Below are positions 41,906-51,900 of a DNA stretch of 64,000 bases, piece by piece; the first letter of the stretch is position 1, and each line of letters begins with the position of its first letter. Where the stretch lies: contig NZ_CP092497.1 in NCBI RefSeq assembly GCF_022479115.1, forward strand, positions 7,440,001 through 7,504,000. The letters are read 5' to 3'. Below the pieces are notes generated by a model. That model was not told the DNA's origin, ran no database searches, and worked only from the letters and a program-made list of their open reading frames with translations. Position numbers and translations under genes: made by a program. Source of the stretch: Amycolatopsis sp. EV170708-02-1. Lineage in GTDB: Bacteria; Actinomycetota; Actinomycetes; Mycobacteriales; Pseudonocardiaceae.

Positions 41906-43093
41906 TCACGCGGGAACGGCGGGTTTTTCCCTGCCTGCCGCGTCGAACAGCTCTTCCGCGGCCACCGTGGTCCCGTCGGTGCGGATCGTGCCCGCCACGG
42001 CCGCCGCCCGCGCGCGGGCTTCCGGCGCCAGCGTCGTGGCGAGCGCGGCCGACATGTCTTCGAAAGCCGGGATCGGGCCCTCGAGTGCCACACCGACACC
42101 CAGTTCGGCCACCCGGTCGGCGAAGTACACCTGCTCCACGACGTTGTCGATCACGTTGCGCACCACGATCTGGGGGACACCCGCCTGCGTGGCCACATAC
42201 GTCGTGCCCGTGCTGTCGTGGTGGATGGCGACGGCCACCCTGGCGAAGAGCGCCTGGAGATTCACCTCGCCGACGACGAAGCAGTCGGCGTCGTCCTCCG
42301 GCAGGACCAGGTCGGCCCAGCCACGGGAGGCGACCACCCGGCGGCCCTGCGCCCGGATCGCTTCGATGGCCACCTCCACCGCGCCTGCGGTCGCCGCCCC
42401 GGACGAACTCCCGAAGCCCACGTACACCGGCGGCAGGCCGTCGGCCAGAAAGGCCTCCAGCCCCTCGGGAAGCGGCCGTTCGTCGGGCAGGATCCACGCA
42501 CCGGTCTGCCTGGGGTACGCGCCGCCGGGCGGTGGGGCCAGGATCGGATCCGTCGCCAGCCACGGCCGATCGGTGTAGCCGTAGTCGAAGAGATTCCCGA
42601 CCGGGGGCAGGCCGATGCCGGCCCGCCGGTCGTTGACCAGACCACCGAAATGCTTGTCCGCGCCCTGGTTGTACATCTCCCGCTCCGCCCGGTCGTGCCA
42701 CGACGGCAGATGGTCCGGAGACCAGACGGCGTAGTGATAGGGGATGCCCCGTTTCTCGGCCACCGAGCGCACGGCGACGGCGGCGGGCAGCAGGCCCGAC
42801 GCCACCACCGCGTCACATCCCTCGGCGGCCGCCGACACCTTGTCGAACCACTCGCCGATCACCTGGGCGACGACCTCGGGCGCGCCGGGCGGCGGTTCTC
42901 CCGGTTCGCGTGCCCCCGCCCGCACCGGACGGCCGACCGGCGTCATCGGCACCCCGACCTCGGCGCACCGCTCGGCGTAGTCCGGCGGCAGGCACATCAG
43001 CACCTCCGCGCCGAGTTCTCGCAGCCGGACTCCCAGCGCCACCAACGGTTCGGTGTCGCCGCGAGATCCGCATCCGGAAATCAACACGCGCAT
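41906..43093 (-). CDS. gtfA: GtfA-like aminosugar transferase
   Basis: A 395-residue GT-B enzyme from MRVLISGCGSRGDTEPL. GtfA-specific features are MCLPPDYAERCAEVGVP, EREMYNQGADKHFGG and the variant motif IHHDSTGTTYVA, followed by [16 protein letters not shown]. In the chloroeremomycin system GtfA adds the 4-epi-vancosaminyl group to the benzylic OH of residue 6; here the donor would lack the C-methyl group. Confidence 0.88.
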   Translation of the reverse strand: MRVLISGCGSRGDTEPLVALGVRLRELGAEVLMCLPPDYAERCAEVGVPMTPVGRPVRAGAREPGEPPPGAPEVVAQVIGEWFDKVSAAAEGCDAVVASGLLPAAVAVRSVAEKRGIPYHYAVWSPDHLPSWHDRAEREMYNQGADKHFGGLVNDRRAGIGLPPVGNLFDYGYTDRPWLATDPILAPPPGGAYPRQTGAWILPDERPLPEGLEAFLADGLPPVYVGFGSSSGAATAGAVEVAIEAIRAQGRRVVASRGWADLVLPEDDADCFVVGEVNLQALFARVAVAIHHDSTGTTYVATQAGVPQIVVRNVIDNVVEQVYFADRVAELGVGVALEGPIPAFEDMSAALATTLAPEARARAAAVAGTIRTDGTTVAAEELFDAAGREKPAVPA

Positions 43094-43155
43094 TTCGCTT
43101 CCCCTGTTCGCCTTCGATCCCTGCCCACGGCGCTCCCTCGCAGACCGCGGAGGTC

Positions 43156-44631
43156 TCACACAGGGTGGTGCGGCAGCCACTTCATCCCGTCGGGCGACGT
43201 GACCAGCCCGCCGGGGAAGAGCGGCACCTCGGGCTCGGCGTCCTCGCCGAGCAGCGCCTTCATCTGCACCTGGCCCGCTTCCTGCATCGCCTGCTTGACC
43301 ACCTGCGACTTGAACATCGGCACCATGTTGTCCCCGTCGCCACCGGCCATCTCGTCGACGGCGGCGGCGAATTCCGCGCTGTGCTCGGCGATCCGGTTCG
43401 CGGCGGTCAGCGCCGTCTCACCGGAGGACACGCCGCCGATCAGCTCGACGAAGGACTCGATCTCGGTGTGCTGGTTGTTCGTGACCTTCTTGGCCTGCCA
43501 GAAATACGATTCCTCGTTCACGTTCATTTGGTAGAAGGACACGAGGAACTCGTAGAACACCCCGTATTCGCGGCGATACCGCGCCTCGAACTCGTTCAGC
43601 ACGGTCTTCTCGTCCAGCTCGCCCGCGAGGACGCTGTTGATCGACCGGGCCGCGAGCAGCGCGCTGTAGGTCGCCAGGTGCACGCCCGAGGAGAACACCG
43701 GGTCCACGAAACAGGCGGCGTCGCCGATCAGGATCATGCCGGGGCGCCAGAAAGTCGTCTGCTGGTACGAATAGTCCTTGCGGACACGGAGTTCCCCGTA
43801 CTTGCCGGTGGTGACCCTGGTCGCGTTCGCGAGGTACTCCGAGATCATCGGGCATTCGGCGATCAACGCGTTGAGCGCCGCTTCCCGGTCGCCCTGGATC
43901 TTGTCCGCGTCCTCCCGGCGTACCACGGCGCCGACGCTGGTCAGCGTGTCGCTCAGCGGGATGTACCAGAACCAGCCGCTGTCGAAGGCGACGCTCAGGA
44001 TGTTGCCCGAGACCGGCGCCGGCAGCCGCTTGCCGCCTTCGAAGTACCCGAACAGCGCCAGGCTGCGGAAGAACTCCGAATAGTTCCGCGTGCCGCCGAC
44101 ATGGGAGTACAGGCGGCTCTTGTTCCCCGACGCGTCGACCACGAACCGCGCCGACACCTCACGCTCTTCGCCATCGGGGTCGGTGTACCGCAGGCCGGTG
44201 ACGCGCTCGCCCTCTTCCACCACATCGTTGACCGCGCACCCCTCGCGCACGACAACGCCCTTGCTCTTGGCGTTGTTCAACAGGATCTGGTCGAACTTCG
44301 CCCGCTCGACCTGATAGGCGTGCGACGTCGAACCCGCCATCTTGGAGGAGATCCCGAAGTGGAACGTCCACGGCTCCGGGCGGGCGCCCCAGCGGAAGGT
44401 GCCGCCCCGTTTCAGCGGGAAGCCGGCGTTGGCCAGTTCGTCCGAGACCCCGAGCATCCGGCACACCCCGTGCACCGTGGCGGGCAACAGCGACTCACCG
44501 ATCTGATACCGCGGGAACACCTCTTTTTCGAGCAGCAGCACCCGATGTCCCTGCATGGCGACGAGGGTGGCCAGTGTCGAACCACCCGGTCCGCCGCCTG
44601 CCACGACCACATCGAAATCTTCCACCGACAT
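43156..44631 (-). CDS. bhaA: FADH2-dependent tyrosine halogenase (BhaA-type)
   Basis: A 491-residue flavin-dependent halogenase: GGGPGGSTLATLVA near residue 12, the WFWYIPL motif near residue 218, and IGDAACFVDPVFSSGVHLA near 300. The long C-terminal part is typical for the carrier-bound Bht/Tyr halogenases of glycopeptide clusters. It chlorinates the rings of residues 2 and/or 6 on the NRPS. Only one halogenase is present. Confidence 0.92.
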   Translation of the reverse strand: MSVEDFDVVVAGGGPGGSTLATLVAMQGHRVLLLEKEVFPRYQIGESLLPATVHGVCRMLGVSDELANAGFPLKRGGTFRWGARPEPWTFHFGISSKMAGSTSHAYQVERAKFDQILLNNAKSKGVVVREGCAVNDVVEEGERVTGLRYTDPDGEEREVSARFVVDASGNKSRLYSHVGGTRNYSEFFRSLALFGYFEGGKRLPAPVSGNILSVAFDSGWFWYIPLSDTLTSVGAVVRREDADKIQGDREAALNALIAECPMISEYLANATRVTTGKYGELRVRKDYSYQQTTFWRPGMILIGDAACFVDPVFSSGVHLATYSALLAARSINSVLAGELDEKTVLNEFEARYRREYGVFYEFLVSFYQMNVNEESYFWQAKKVTNNQHTEIESFVELIGGVSSGETALTAANRIAEHSAEFAAAVDEMAGGDGDNMVPMFKSQVVKQAMQEAGQVQMKALLGEDAEPEVPLFPGGLVTSPDGMKWLPHHPV

Positions 44632-44693
44632 ATCCCACCATTCCTCGATCGAGTGTCAATCCGTTGTGGCTGCCGAACATTCTTCCGCCGTCA

Positions 44694-45914
44694 CTACCAG
44701 GTGACCGGTACCTGATCAGGGCAGTCGACGAACGCCTTGCGAAACTTGATTTCCTCGCCCGCCACGGCCAGCCGCAAGCCGGGAAACCGGTGCCACAGGG
44801 TCTGATAAGCCATCCGAAGCATCGACCTGGCCACCGCCGCGCCGATACAATAATGGATTCCGTGCCCGAATCCGACGTCCGGAACCGAACCGCGGTTCGC
44901 GTCGAACACATGGGGATTCGGCGTCAGCGCCTCGTCCCGGTTCGCCATGAGAACGGAACAGAGGACGTAGTCCCCGGCCTTGATCGTCTGGCCGTCGACG
45001 ACCACGTCCTTGAGCGCGAGGCGGGGATTCGGCTGCTGAACGGGCGAAAGATAGCGCACCAATTCCGCGACCACGCGATCCGCCTTCTCGGGGCCCGCCG
45101 AAAGCAGCGGTATCTGCCCGGGATTGTCCAGCAGCGCGACCACCCCGAAACCGATCATCCCGGCCACGGTTTCGACGCCGCCGAGGATCAACGCCGTGCA
45201 CAGGCCCTTCAGTTCCTCGTCCGTGACGTTGTCGCCGTGTTCCCGTACGAGCATGCCGAGGAATCCCTCGTCGGGTTCCTTCCGCTGCCTGGCGATGAAA
45301 TCGTCCAGGTACCGGTTGAACGCCGCGCTGTCGGCCGCCCTCGCCTTGAGCCCCCGGCCGAGGTCGACGTTCCGCCTGATCCGCCGGACGAACTCACGCC
45401 GGTCGTCGCGCGGGATGCCGAGCAGTTCGCACAGGACACCCGCGCCGACCGGGTCGGCGAACAATCCCTGGAGGTCCGCGGGCGGTCCCTCGGCCTCCAC
45501 CATGTCGAGCCGCTCGTCGATGAGACGCTGGATCGCGGGCTCCATACGGCGGATCCGCCGGAGGGTGAACTCCGGCGTCAGCATCCGCCGCAGCCGGGTG
45601 TGTTCGGGCGGATCATAGGTCGAGATCTGCCCGACGAATTGGGCTTCGACATGCGCCCCCGATTCCCCATGGGTGAACCGCGGCCGGGTCGAGAAATTCT
45701 CGTGATCGCCCAGGATCCGGCGGACGACGTCATAACCACACGCTTGCCAGACATAGTCCCTGCCCAGCTGCGCGGACGCTTCCCCGACGATGCGGATCAA
45801 CGGGCCGTGTGCCCGGAGTTCGAAATTGTCCTCATGCGGATCGCATTTCGTCCGCAGTTGGAAGTTCGGCGGCTCCCGCAGGAGCGGCGCGGCCTGATCG
45901 GTACCGTTTCCCAT
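44694..45914 (-). CDS. oxyC: OxyC, P450 forming the AB biaryl cross-link
   Basis: A 406-residue cytochrome P450: STYDPPEHTRLRRMLTPEFT, I-helix LILGGVETVAGM, ExxR near ELVRYLSP, heme loop FGHGIHYCIGAAVAR. Position after oxyA and oxyB, and before the halogenase on the transcript, matches OxyC, which joins residues 5 and 7. Confidence 0.9.
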   Translation of the reverse strand: MGNGTDQAAPLLREPPNFQLRTKCDPHEDNFELRAHGPLIRIVGEASAQLGRDYVWQACGYDVVRRILGDHENFSTRPRFTHGESGAHVEAQFVGQISTYDPPEHTRLRRMLTPEFTLRRIRRMEPAIQRLIDERLDMVEAEGPPADLQGLFADPVGAGVLCELLGIPRDDRREFVRRIRRNVDLGRGLKARAADSAAFNRYLDDFIARQRKEPDEGFLGMLVREHGDNVTDEELKGLCTALILGGVETVAGMIGFGVVALLDNPGQIPLLSAGPEKADRVVAELVRYLSPVQQPNPRLALKDVVVDGQTIKAGDYVLCSVLMANRDEALTPNPHVFDANRGSVPDVGFGHGIHYCIGAAVARSMLRMAYQTLWHRFPGLRLAVAGEEIKFRKAFVDCPDQVPVTW

Positions 45915-46045
45915 GTCGAGTGGAAGCTCCTTAAGTGACCGGGAGTGCGTTTCGGTCTCGCCGATCCGCCATCGGCCCCAGTTTCATCGGTCGCCGGGCG
46001 GAGGTCCAGCGGCTCGGGTGGACGACCCGGCCGCCCGGAGACGGC

Positions 46046-47242
46046 TCACCACTCGACCATCAGGCTGGTCAATCCGTATGCCGGGGTGGTCAGCCGGAAA
46101 TTGTTCTCCTGGCCGGGATCCGCGAGCCCCAACGTGGGAAAACGCTGCCACAGCATGGTGTAGAACGTGCGCAGTTCGAGCCGGGCGAGCGCGGCTCCGA
46201 GACAATGGTGGACACCGTGGCCGAACGCGACATGGGAAACGGAATCGCGGGTGACGTCGAGCCGTTCCGGATCCGGCACCAACGCGGGATCACGGTTCGC
46301 CGCCGGCAGGGAACAGATGACGCTCTCCCCCTTTTTCACCACCTGATCCCCGATGGTGACGTCCTCCTTGGCGATCCGCGGTGTCGGGGCATACGGCACC
46401 GTCAGATACCGGATCAGCTCGTCCACCGCACGCTGCGCCGACTGCTCGTCGCCCCGGAACGCCTCGATCTGGTCAGGATGCTTCAGCAGCGCCAGCACAC
46501 CCAGCCCGATCATCCCGGAGATGTTGTCGTCGCCCGCCAGCATCACCTGGACGCAGAAGCCTCTCAGCTCCTCGTCCGTGGCCTCGTCGCCGTATTCGGC
46601 GACCACGGCGCCGATCAACCCCTCGCCCGGTTCCTTCCGTTCCCTGGCGATCATGGCCAGCAGATAGCGGGAGAACGCCTCGCCGGCGGCCGCGCGTCTC
46701 TTCTGGCTCCGCGCGGGGTCGAGATGCGCGTGACACAGCTGCATGAACATCGCGCGGTCGTCGCGCGGCACCCCGATCAGCTCGCACAGCACCGCGCCGG
46801 GGACCTCGTTGGCGACGAGCTCGATCAGATCGGCGGGCGACCCCGCCGCTTCCATGGCATCGAGGCGCTCGGAAACGATCTGTTCGATGTAGGGCCGCAG
46901 ACGCTGCATCTTGCGCAGGGTGAAGCCGGGCGTCAGCTTCTGGCGCAGCCGCGTGTGCTCCGGCGGGTCGTAGTCCATCAGGTTGCCGACCAGTTCACGC
47001 GGCCGGAAGATCCCTTCCCCGCCGATCTCGTCCCGCCGGTCCCAGCGCCGCCGCGTGCTGAACCTGGTGTGATCGCCCATCACCTGCCGGACGACGGCGT
47101 GGGTCGTGGCCATCCAGGTCGTCACGGCGTCCGCTCCGGAACCGACGGTGACCTCCGTCAGCGCCCCGGCGGCGAGCAGTTCGGCGGCCGGGTCGAGCCC
47201 CTCCCGCCGGATGTGGACCGGGCGCGAGTCGTCACCACTCAA
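46046..47242 (-). CDS. oxyB: OxyB, P450 forming the C-O-D ether cross-link
   Basis: A 398-residue P450 close to vancomycin OxyB: DDSRPVHIRREGLDPA at the start, LMDYDPPEHTRLRQKL, LAGDDNISGMIGLG in the I-helix, and FGHGVHHCLGAALARLE at the heme. I chose the TTG at 47242 because an AGAGGAG site lies 7 nt before it and the length equals OxyB; an upstream ATG at 47275 lacks a site. Confidence 0.92.
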   Translation of the reverse strand: MSGDDSRPVHIRREGLDPAAELLAAGALTEVTVGSGADAVTTWMATTHAVVRQVMGDHTRFSTRRRWDRRDEIGGEGIFRPRELVGNLMDYDPPEHTRLRQKLTPGFTLRKMQRLRPYIEQIVSERLDAMEAAGSPADLIELVANEVPGAVLCELIGVPRDDRAMFMQLCHAHLDPARSQKRRAAAGEAFSRYLLAMIARERKEPGEGLIGAVVAEYGDEATDEELRGFCVQVMLAGDDNISGMIGLGVLALLKHPDQIEAFRGDEQSAQRAVDELIRYLTVPYAPTPRIAKEDVTIGDQVVKKGESVICSLPAANRDPALVPDPERLDVTRDSVSHVAFGHGVHHCLGAALARLELRTFYTMLWQRFPTLGLADPGQENNFRLTTPAYGLTSLMVEW

Positions 47243-47328
47243 GGGAAAGCTCCTCTGCTGCAAGACATTGGACATATGTGCACAGTTCCCGCCTGGTGTC
47301 CTTTGTGGATGGTCGAGGTGACGCCCGG

Positions 47329-47375
47329 ATGAAGGGAACCTTCCCCGCGTCCGATGCGGCGAAAGCGTCCTTCAC
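47329..47375. repeat. R2-type palindrome between oxyB and oxyA
   Basis: Imperfect arms GAAGGGAACCTTC and GAAAGCGTCCTTC around GCGTCCGATGCGGC. Same family as the copies at 26041, 35309 and 39587. It lies inside the oxy operon, so it cannot be a full terminator. Confidence 0.5.
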
Positions 47376-47413
47376 CCCTCCCCGGGCCCCGCAAGAGAGC
47401 GACCGCCCCGATG

Positions 47414-48619
47414 TCACCAGTCGAGCAACAGGGCTTCCACGTCGAACGGCGGCGGACCCAGCTTGATCTCCCGCTCCGGTTCGGCCAGCTTCAAGTCCGG
47501 GAAGCGGTGTGTCAGCGCCGGAATCGCCACCTGGAACACCATTTCGGCCAGTGGCCTGCCGAGGCAGTGGTGGATGCCGTGGCCGAACGCGACGTGGACG
47601 GGCTTTTCCCGGCCGATGTCGAAGCGGTCCTCCGGCGCGGGGAAGTCGCGGCGGTTCGCGGCCAGGAAGGAAGGAGTGACGGCGTCGCCCGCCTTGACGG
47701 GGCAGCCGCCGATGGTCACGTCCTCCAGCGCGACGCGCGGAGTGGTCTTCTCGTCGCTGGTGAGATAGCGGACCACCTCGTCCAGCCAATCCGGCACGGT
47801 TTCCGGCTTTTCCCGCAGCAGGGCGAATTGTTCGGGGTGCTCGGCCATCAGCCACGCGCCCGCCGCGAGGAAACGGGCGACCTGGTCGCCACCCGCCCCC
47901 ATCACGAACGACGCCACGCCGATGAGTTCCGCGTCGGTGATGTCGTCGCCGTGTTCGCGCACCACCACCCCGAACAGGTCGTCGCCGGGGTCGCGGCGGG
48001 TACGGCTCACGACCTGGTTCATGTACGTCCAGAACTTGTTCCCCGCCGCCACCCGCCGCTTGCCCGACCGCTCGGCCCGGCTGGCGTGCAGGGCACGCGA
48101 GAGCTCCACCTGGTCGTCGCGGGGGATGCCGAGGAAGTCGCACGTCACCGTCGTCGCGATGGGCCAGCCGAACCGCGGCACGAAGTCGGCCGGGCCGCCG
48201 GTGGCCTCGATGGCGTCCAGGGTGGCGTCGACGATCTTCTCCACCTGCGGCCGGAAACCCTGGATCCGCCGGATGGCGAACGGGGACGTCACCATCCGGC
48301 GCAGGCGCGTGTGCTCCGGCGGGTCGTACTGGGTGAGGAAACCGGGGAAGGTGAAACCCGCCGCGGTGCCGCCGTAAAGCAGTTTGGCGGTGAATTTGTC
48401 CGAGCCGAGGACCTGCCGGATCTCGTCGTATCCGGTGGCGAGCCAGGCGGTCCGCCCGTCGGGTGCGTCCTCCACCCCCAGGACGGCCATGGGGCCCTGT
48501 GCCATCAAGGCGGTCAGCTCCGGCACCGGGTCGAAGCGATCACGCCGGTGGATCGCCAGCCCCAGGTCGACGTTGATCTCCTCGAAATCGCCACGGACGA
48601 CGTTGTTCTCCTCGATCAC
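47414..48619 (-). CDS. oxyA: OxyA, P450 forming the D-O-E ether cross-link
   Basis: A 401-residue P450 from a GTG with AAAGGA upstream. TQYDPPEHTRLRRM, FVMGAGGDQVARFLAAGAW in the I-helix, and FGHGIHHCLGRPLAEM at the heme. The acid-alcohol pair of the I-helix is changed (GAGGDQV instead of the usual AGxxT), as in several glycopeptide P450s that act on NRPS-bound peptide. Being first after mbtH fits OxyA. No OxyE is present. Confidence 0.88.
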   Translation of the reverse strand: MIEENNVVRGDFEEINVDLGLAIHRRDRFDPVPELTALMAQGPMAVLGVEDAPDGRTAWLATGYDEIRQVLGSDKFTAKLLYGGTAAGFTFPGFLTQYDPPEHTRLRRMVTSPFAIRRIQGFRPQVEKIVDATLDAIEATGGPADFVPRFGWPIATTVTCDFLGIPRDDQVELSRALHASRAERSGKRRVAAGNKFWTYMNQVVSRTRRDPGDDLFGVVVREHGDDITDAELIGVASFVMGAGGDQVARFLAAGAWLMAEHPEQFALLREKPETVPDWLDEVVRYLTSDEKTTPRVALEDVTIGGCPVKAGDAVTPSFLAANRRDFPAPEDRFDIGREKPVHVAFGHGIHHCLGRPLAEMVFQVAIPALTHRFPDLKLAEPEREIKLGPPPFDVEALLLDW

Positions 48620-48715
48620 TGCGCAGATCCTTTCGCCTCGTCCGGCCGCCGTCCGGGCCGGCCGGACGAGCGTCGAGCCCGTCCAACCGGCCGTCTTGAG
48701 CGGCTGGACACCTTT

Positions 48716-48925
48716 TCAGGCGCCGATTTCCTGGATGAGGCTCTTCGGCCGGAGGTCCGTCCAGTTCTCCTCGACGTAGGCGAGGCACTCCTGACGGCTC
48801 GCCTCGCCGTGCACACGGGTCCACCCGGCGGGCACCTCCGCGAAGGTCGGCCAGAGCGAGTGCTGGCCCTCGTCGTTGACCAGCACGAAAAAGGAACCGT
48901 CTTCGTTGTCGAACGGATTGGTCAT
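48716..48925 (-). CDS. MbtH-like protein
   Basis: A 69-residue protein with the family core [24 protein letters not shown], cut here to its known parts: NPFD, FVLVND, HSLWP, VPAGW and the C-terminal Trp-Thr-Asp-Leu-Arg-Pro. It is needed for folding or activity of the tyrosine-type A domains. Its ATG overlaps the bpsC stop. Confidence 0.93.
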   Translation of the reverse strand: MTNPFDNEDGSFFVLVNDEGQHSLWPTFAEVPAGWTRVHGEASRQECLAYVEENWTDLRPKSLIQEIGA

Positions 48926-51900
48926 CGTTGTGTCCTTTCACGTTCCGGCCGGGACCGGAGTTTCTCGGCGACGATGGGTCCAATCTGGGCCAACGCCGCG
49001 GGTTGCACCATGTCGTAGTGGTTGGACGGGATCTCATGAGGCTCGATGGCCCCGCTCGTGAACTCCTTCCAGCTGGATTTCGCCACGGGGACGGGTAAAT
49101 GGCCGGGCCGGTCCACGGTCGCGATGAAGAGCAGGATGTCGCTCGCGGAAGGCGAGGTGGTGTGCCGTGGCCCGACCTCCCAGAGGTTGCGCATGACCGC
49201 CTCGAGCCGCGCCCGGGCACCCGCCCCCTTGACCAGCTGGCCCGCGAGGTCCAGGTCCTGCTGATTCCGTTTTTCGAGCGCCTCTTCGTCGCGCGCGGCC
49301 TGCTGGCTCGGCGTGCCGGCCGCGTTCCGTCCCATGTAGACGGGATAGGCGTCGAGGAGGGCGAGCAGGCCGACCTCCTCCCCCGCCGCTTCGAGCAGGG
49401 TCGCGATCGCCTGCGCGATCCGCCCGCCGAGCGACCAGCCGAGGAGGTGGTACGGCCCGGACGGCTGCACGGCGCGGATCTGCCGGAGATAGTCGGCCGC
49501 CATCTCGTCGACGCTGCCCGGCAGGGGTTCGGTGCGCGCCAGCCCTCGCGCCTGCACACCGTAGACCGGCTGATCCGACGGCAGATGGCGCAGCAGTGGT
49601 TCGTAGTTCCAGCTCAACCCGCCGCTCGCGTGGACGCAGAACAGGGGCGGCCGGGAACCCGCGACCCGCAGCGGCAACAGGATCTCGAAGTCACCGGTCT
49701 TCACGGCGGCGTTCGATCGCCGCCGCTCGCCCACGACGACCAGCGTCTTGGCCGGTGTCTTGCGGGCGAGCAGTCCCGTGGGCAGCATCCGGTGCCCGGG
49801 TTGCCCGAACGGGCAGGGCACGGTGGGCAGCTCCGTTCCCGCGTCCACCACCTGCCCCATGACGTAGAGATCGCCGACGACACCGGGAGCCACCGGGTTC
49901 AGCCGTTCGTCGAGCAGGAGCGCGCCGAGCGGGGTTTCCCCGGCCAGCTCGGCGACGACCGGCGGCACCTCGCCGGACCACCGCGCCGGGGCGATGACCG
50001 GACGTCCGCGCTCGAAGTCGTCGAGGAAGAGATCCAGCTCGCTGATCCGCCGCTCGGGGTTCTCCGCCACCTGTTCCAGGACGCGGACCAGCCGCCTGGC
50101 CACGGATTCGGCCGTGGTCTCGTCGAACAGGTCGGCGGCGTACCGCAGAGTGCCCTCGATACCGCCGGGATTGTCGTCGTCGTCGAAACGTTCGGTGAGC
50201 TCGAACGCGAGATCCAGCTCCATCGCCTCGGTCCCGCCGGGTTCGACGCCGGTGCGCAGGGCGGGCAGTTCCGCCGCGTCCCACGCCCCGAGGTCTTCCT
50301 CGGCCACCCGCAGGCCGACCTGGAACACGGGGTGCCGGGAAAGCGAGGCAGGCAGGTCGAGCAGCTCGACGATCCGCGCGAAGGGCAGGTCGGGGTGCTG
50401 TGCCGCGGCCTGGATCGCTTCCTGGACCCGGGAAACGACTTCGAGGAAGGCCGGGTCGCCCGAGAGGTCGGTGCGCAGGGCGCACGGCTGCTCGAACGGG
50501 CCGATCATCGGCTCCAGATCGATCAGATCCTCGTCCCTGGGCCGCGGCGTGCCGATCACCAGGTCCTCGCCCGCGCCGAAACCGGTCAGCAGCATGGCGA
50601 GCGCCGCTTGCACCGACTCGGGCGTTTCCGCGCCGAGCCGCTCCACCGCCGCGGTCAGCCGGGCATGCGTGCCCGCGTCGAGCCGCACCTCGACCGACCC
50701 GGTCCGCCTCGACGGTACGGCCGGCCGCGGCCGGTCGAACGGGAGCACCGTCTCCCCGTCGATACCCGCCAGGTTGTCCCGCCAGAAGACGACCTGCTCG
50801 TGGGTGAGGCTGCCGGGTTCGTCCTCGTCGGCGAGCAGCCGCTGCTCCCAGATCGCGTAGTCGGCGAACTGCAAGGCCAGCGGGGCCCGCTCGGGGACCC
50901 GGTTCTCCCGGCGCGCGCCGTACGCGGCCGCCAGGTCACGGAAGAACACGTCGATCGAGTCGCCGTCGGCGAGGATGCGGTGCACCCGCAGGTGCAGTAC
51001 GTGCTCCTTCTCCGAGAGCTCGAAGAGGTCGCACCGCCACGGCACTTCGCGGGTGAGGTCGAAGACCTGTTCGCCCCGCTCGGCGAGCAGACCGGGAAGG
51101 GTCTCCTCGGTGGCGGGCACCGGCGTCAGCTCGACCTCCAGCGTGTCCTGGATGTGCTGGTGGACGCTCTGCGCGTCCCCGGGGAAGGTCGTACGGAGGA
51201 TCTCGTGCCTCGCCGCGACGTCACCGAGCGCCGCCGCCAGCGCGGGCACGTCCAGCCGGCCGCGCAGGCGCAGCGCGACCGCGATGTGCAGCCCCGCGGT
51301 CTCTTCCCCGGGACGCGCCAGCAGCCAGGCCCGCAACTGCGGGGCGGTGAGGGGCACCCGGTCCGGGCGTTTCGCGGCTTCCAGCGCGGGACGCGCCTTC
51401 GCCGCGAGCGCCCTCGCGACCCCGGCGGGGGTCGGCGAGGAGAACAGCTGCCTGATGGGCAGATCCGCGCCGAGCTCCTCACGGATCCGCGCGATCAGCC
51501 GCATGGCCAGCGCCGAACTCCCGCCGAGATCGTGGAAAGCGTCGTCGACTCCCACGCCGTCGACACCGAGGATCTCGGAGAACAGCGCGCACAGAACCTT
51601 TTCGGCCTCGCTCTCGGGCGCCTTCTCCGACGTGCGGCCCGCGAGATCCGGGGCGGGCAGCACCCGGCGGTCCACCTTGCCGTTGGCGGTGACGGGCAGA
51701 CCCGGCAGGGCGATGACCGCCATCGGGACCATGTACGCGGGCAGAGCCAGCGCCATCCGCCGCCGGATCTCCTCCGCGACGGCGTCGCCGCCGTCGGAGA
51801 CGAAGTAGCCGACGAGCCGCTTTTCCCCCGGCTGGTCCTCCCTCGCCACGACGACCGCTTCGACCACGCCCGGCTGGGCCGCCAGCACGGCCTCGACCTC

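Noticed and set aside
47414..48619. Reading this P450 as OxyE (residue 1-3 cross-link)
   Set aside because: There are only three P450 genes between mbtH and the halogenase. The first one in this order is OxyA in all the clusters I know, and the sequence start fits OxyA better.
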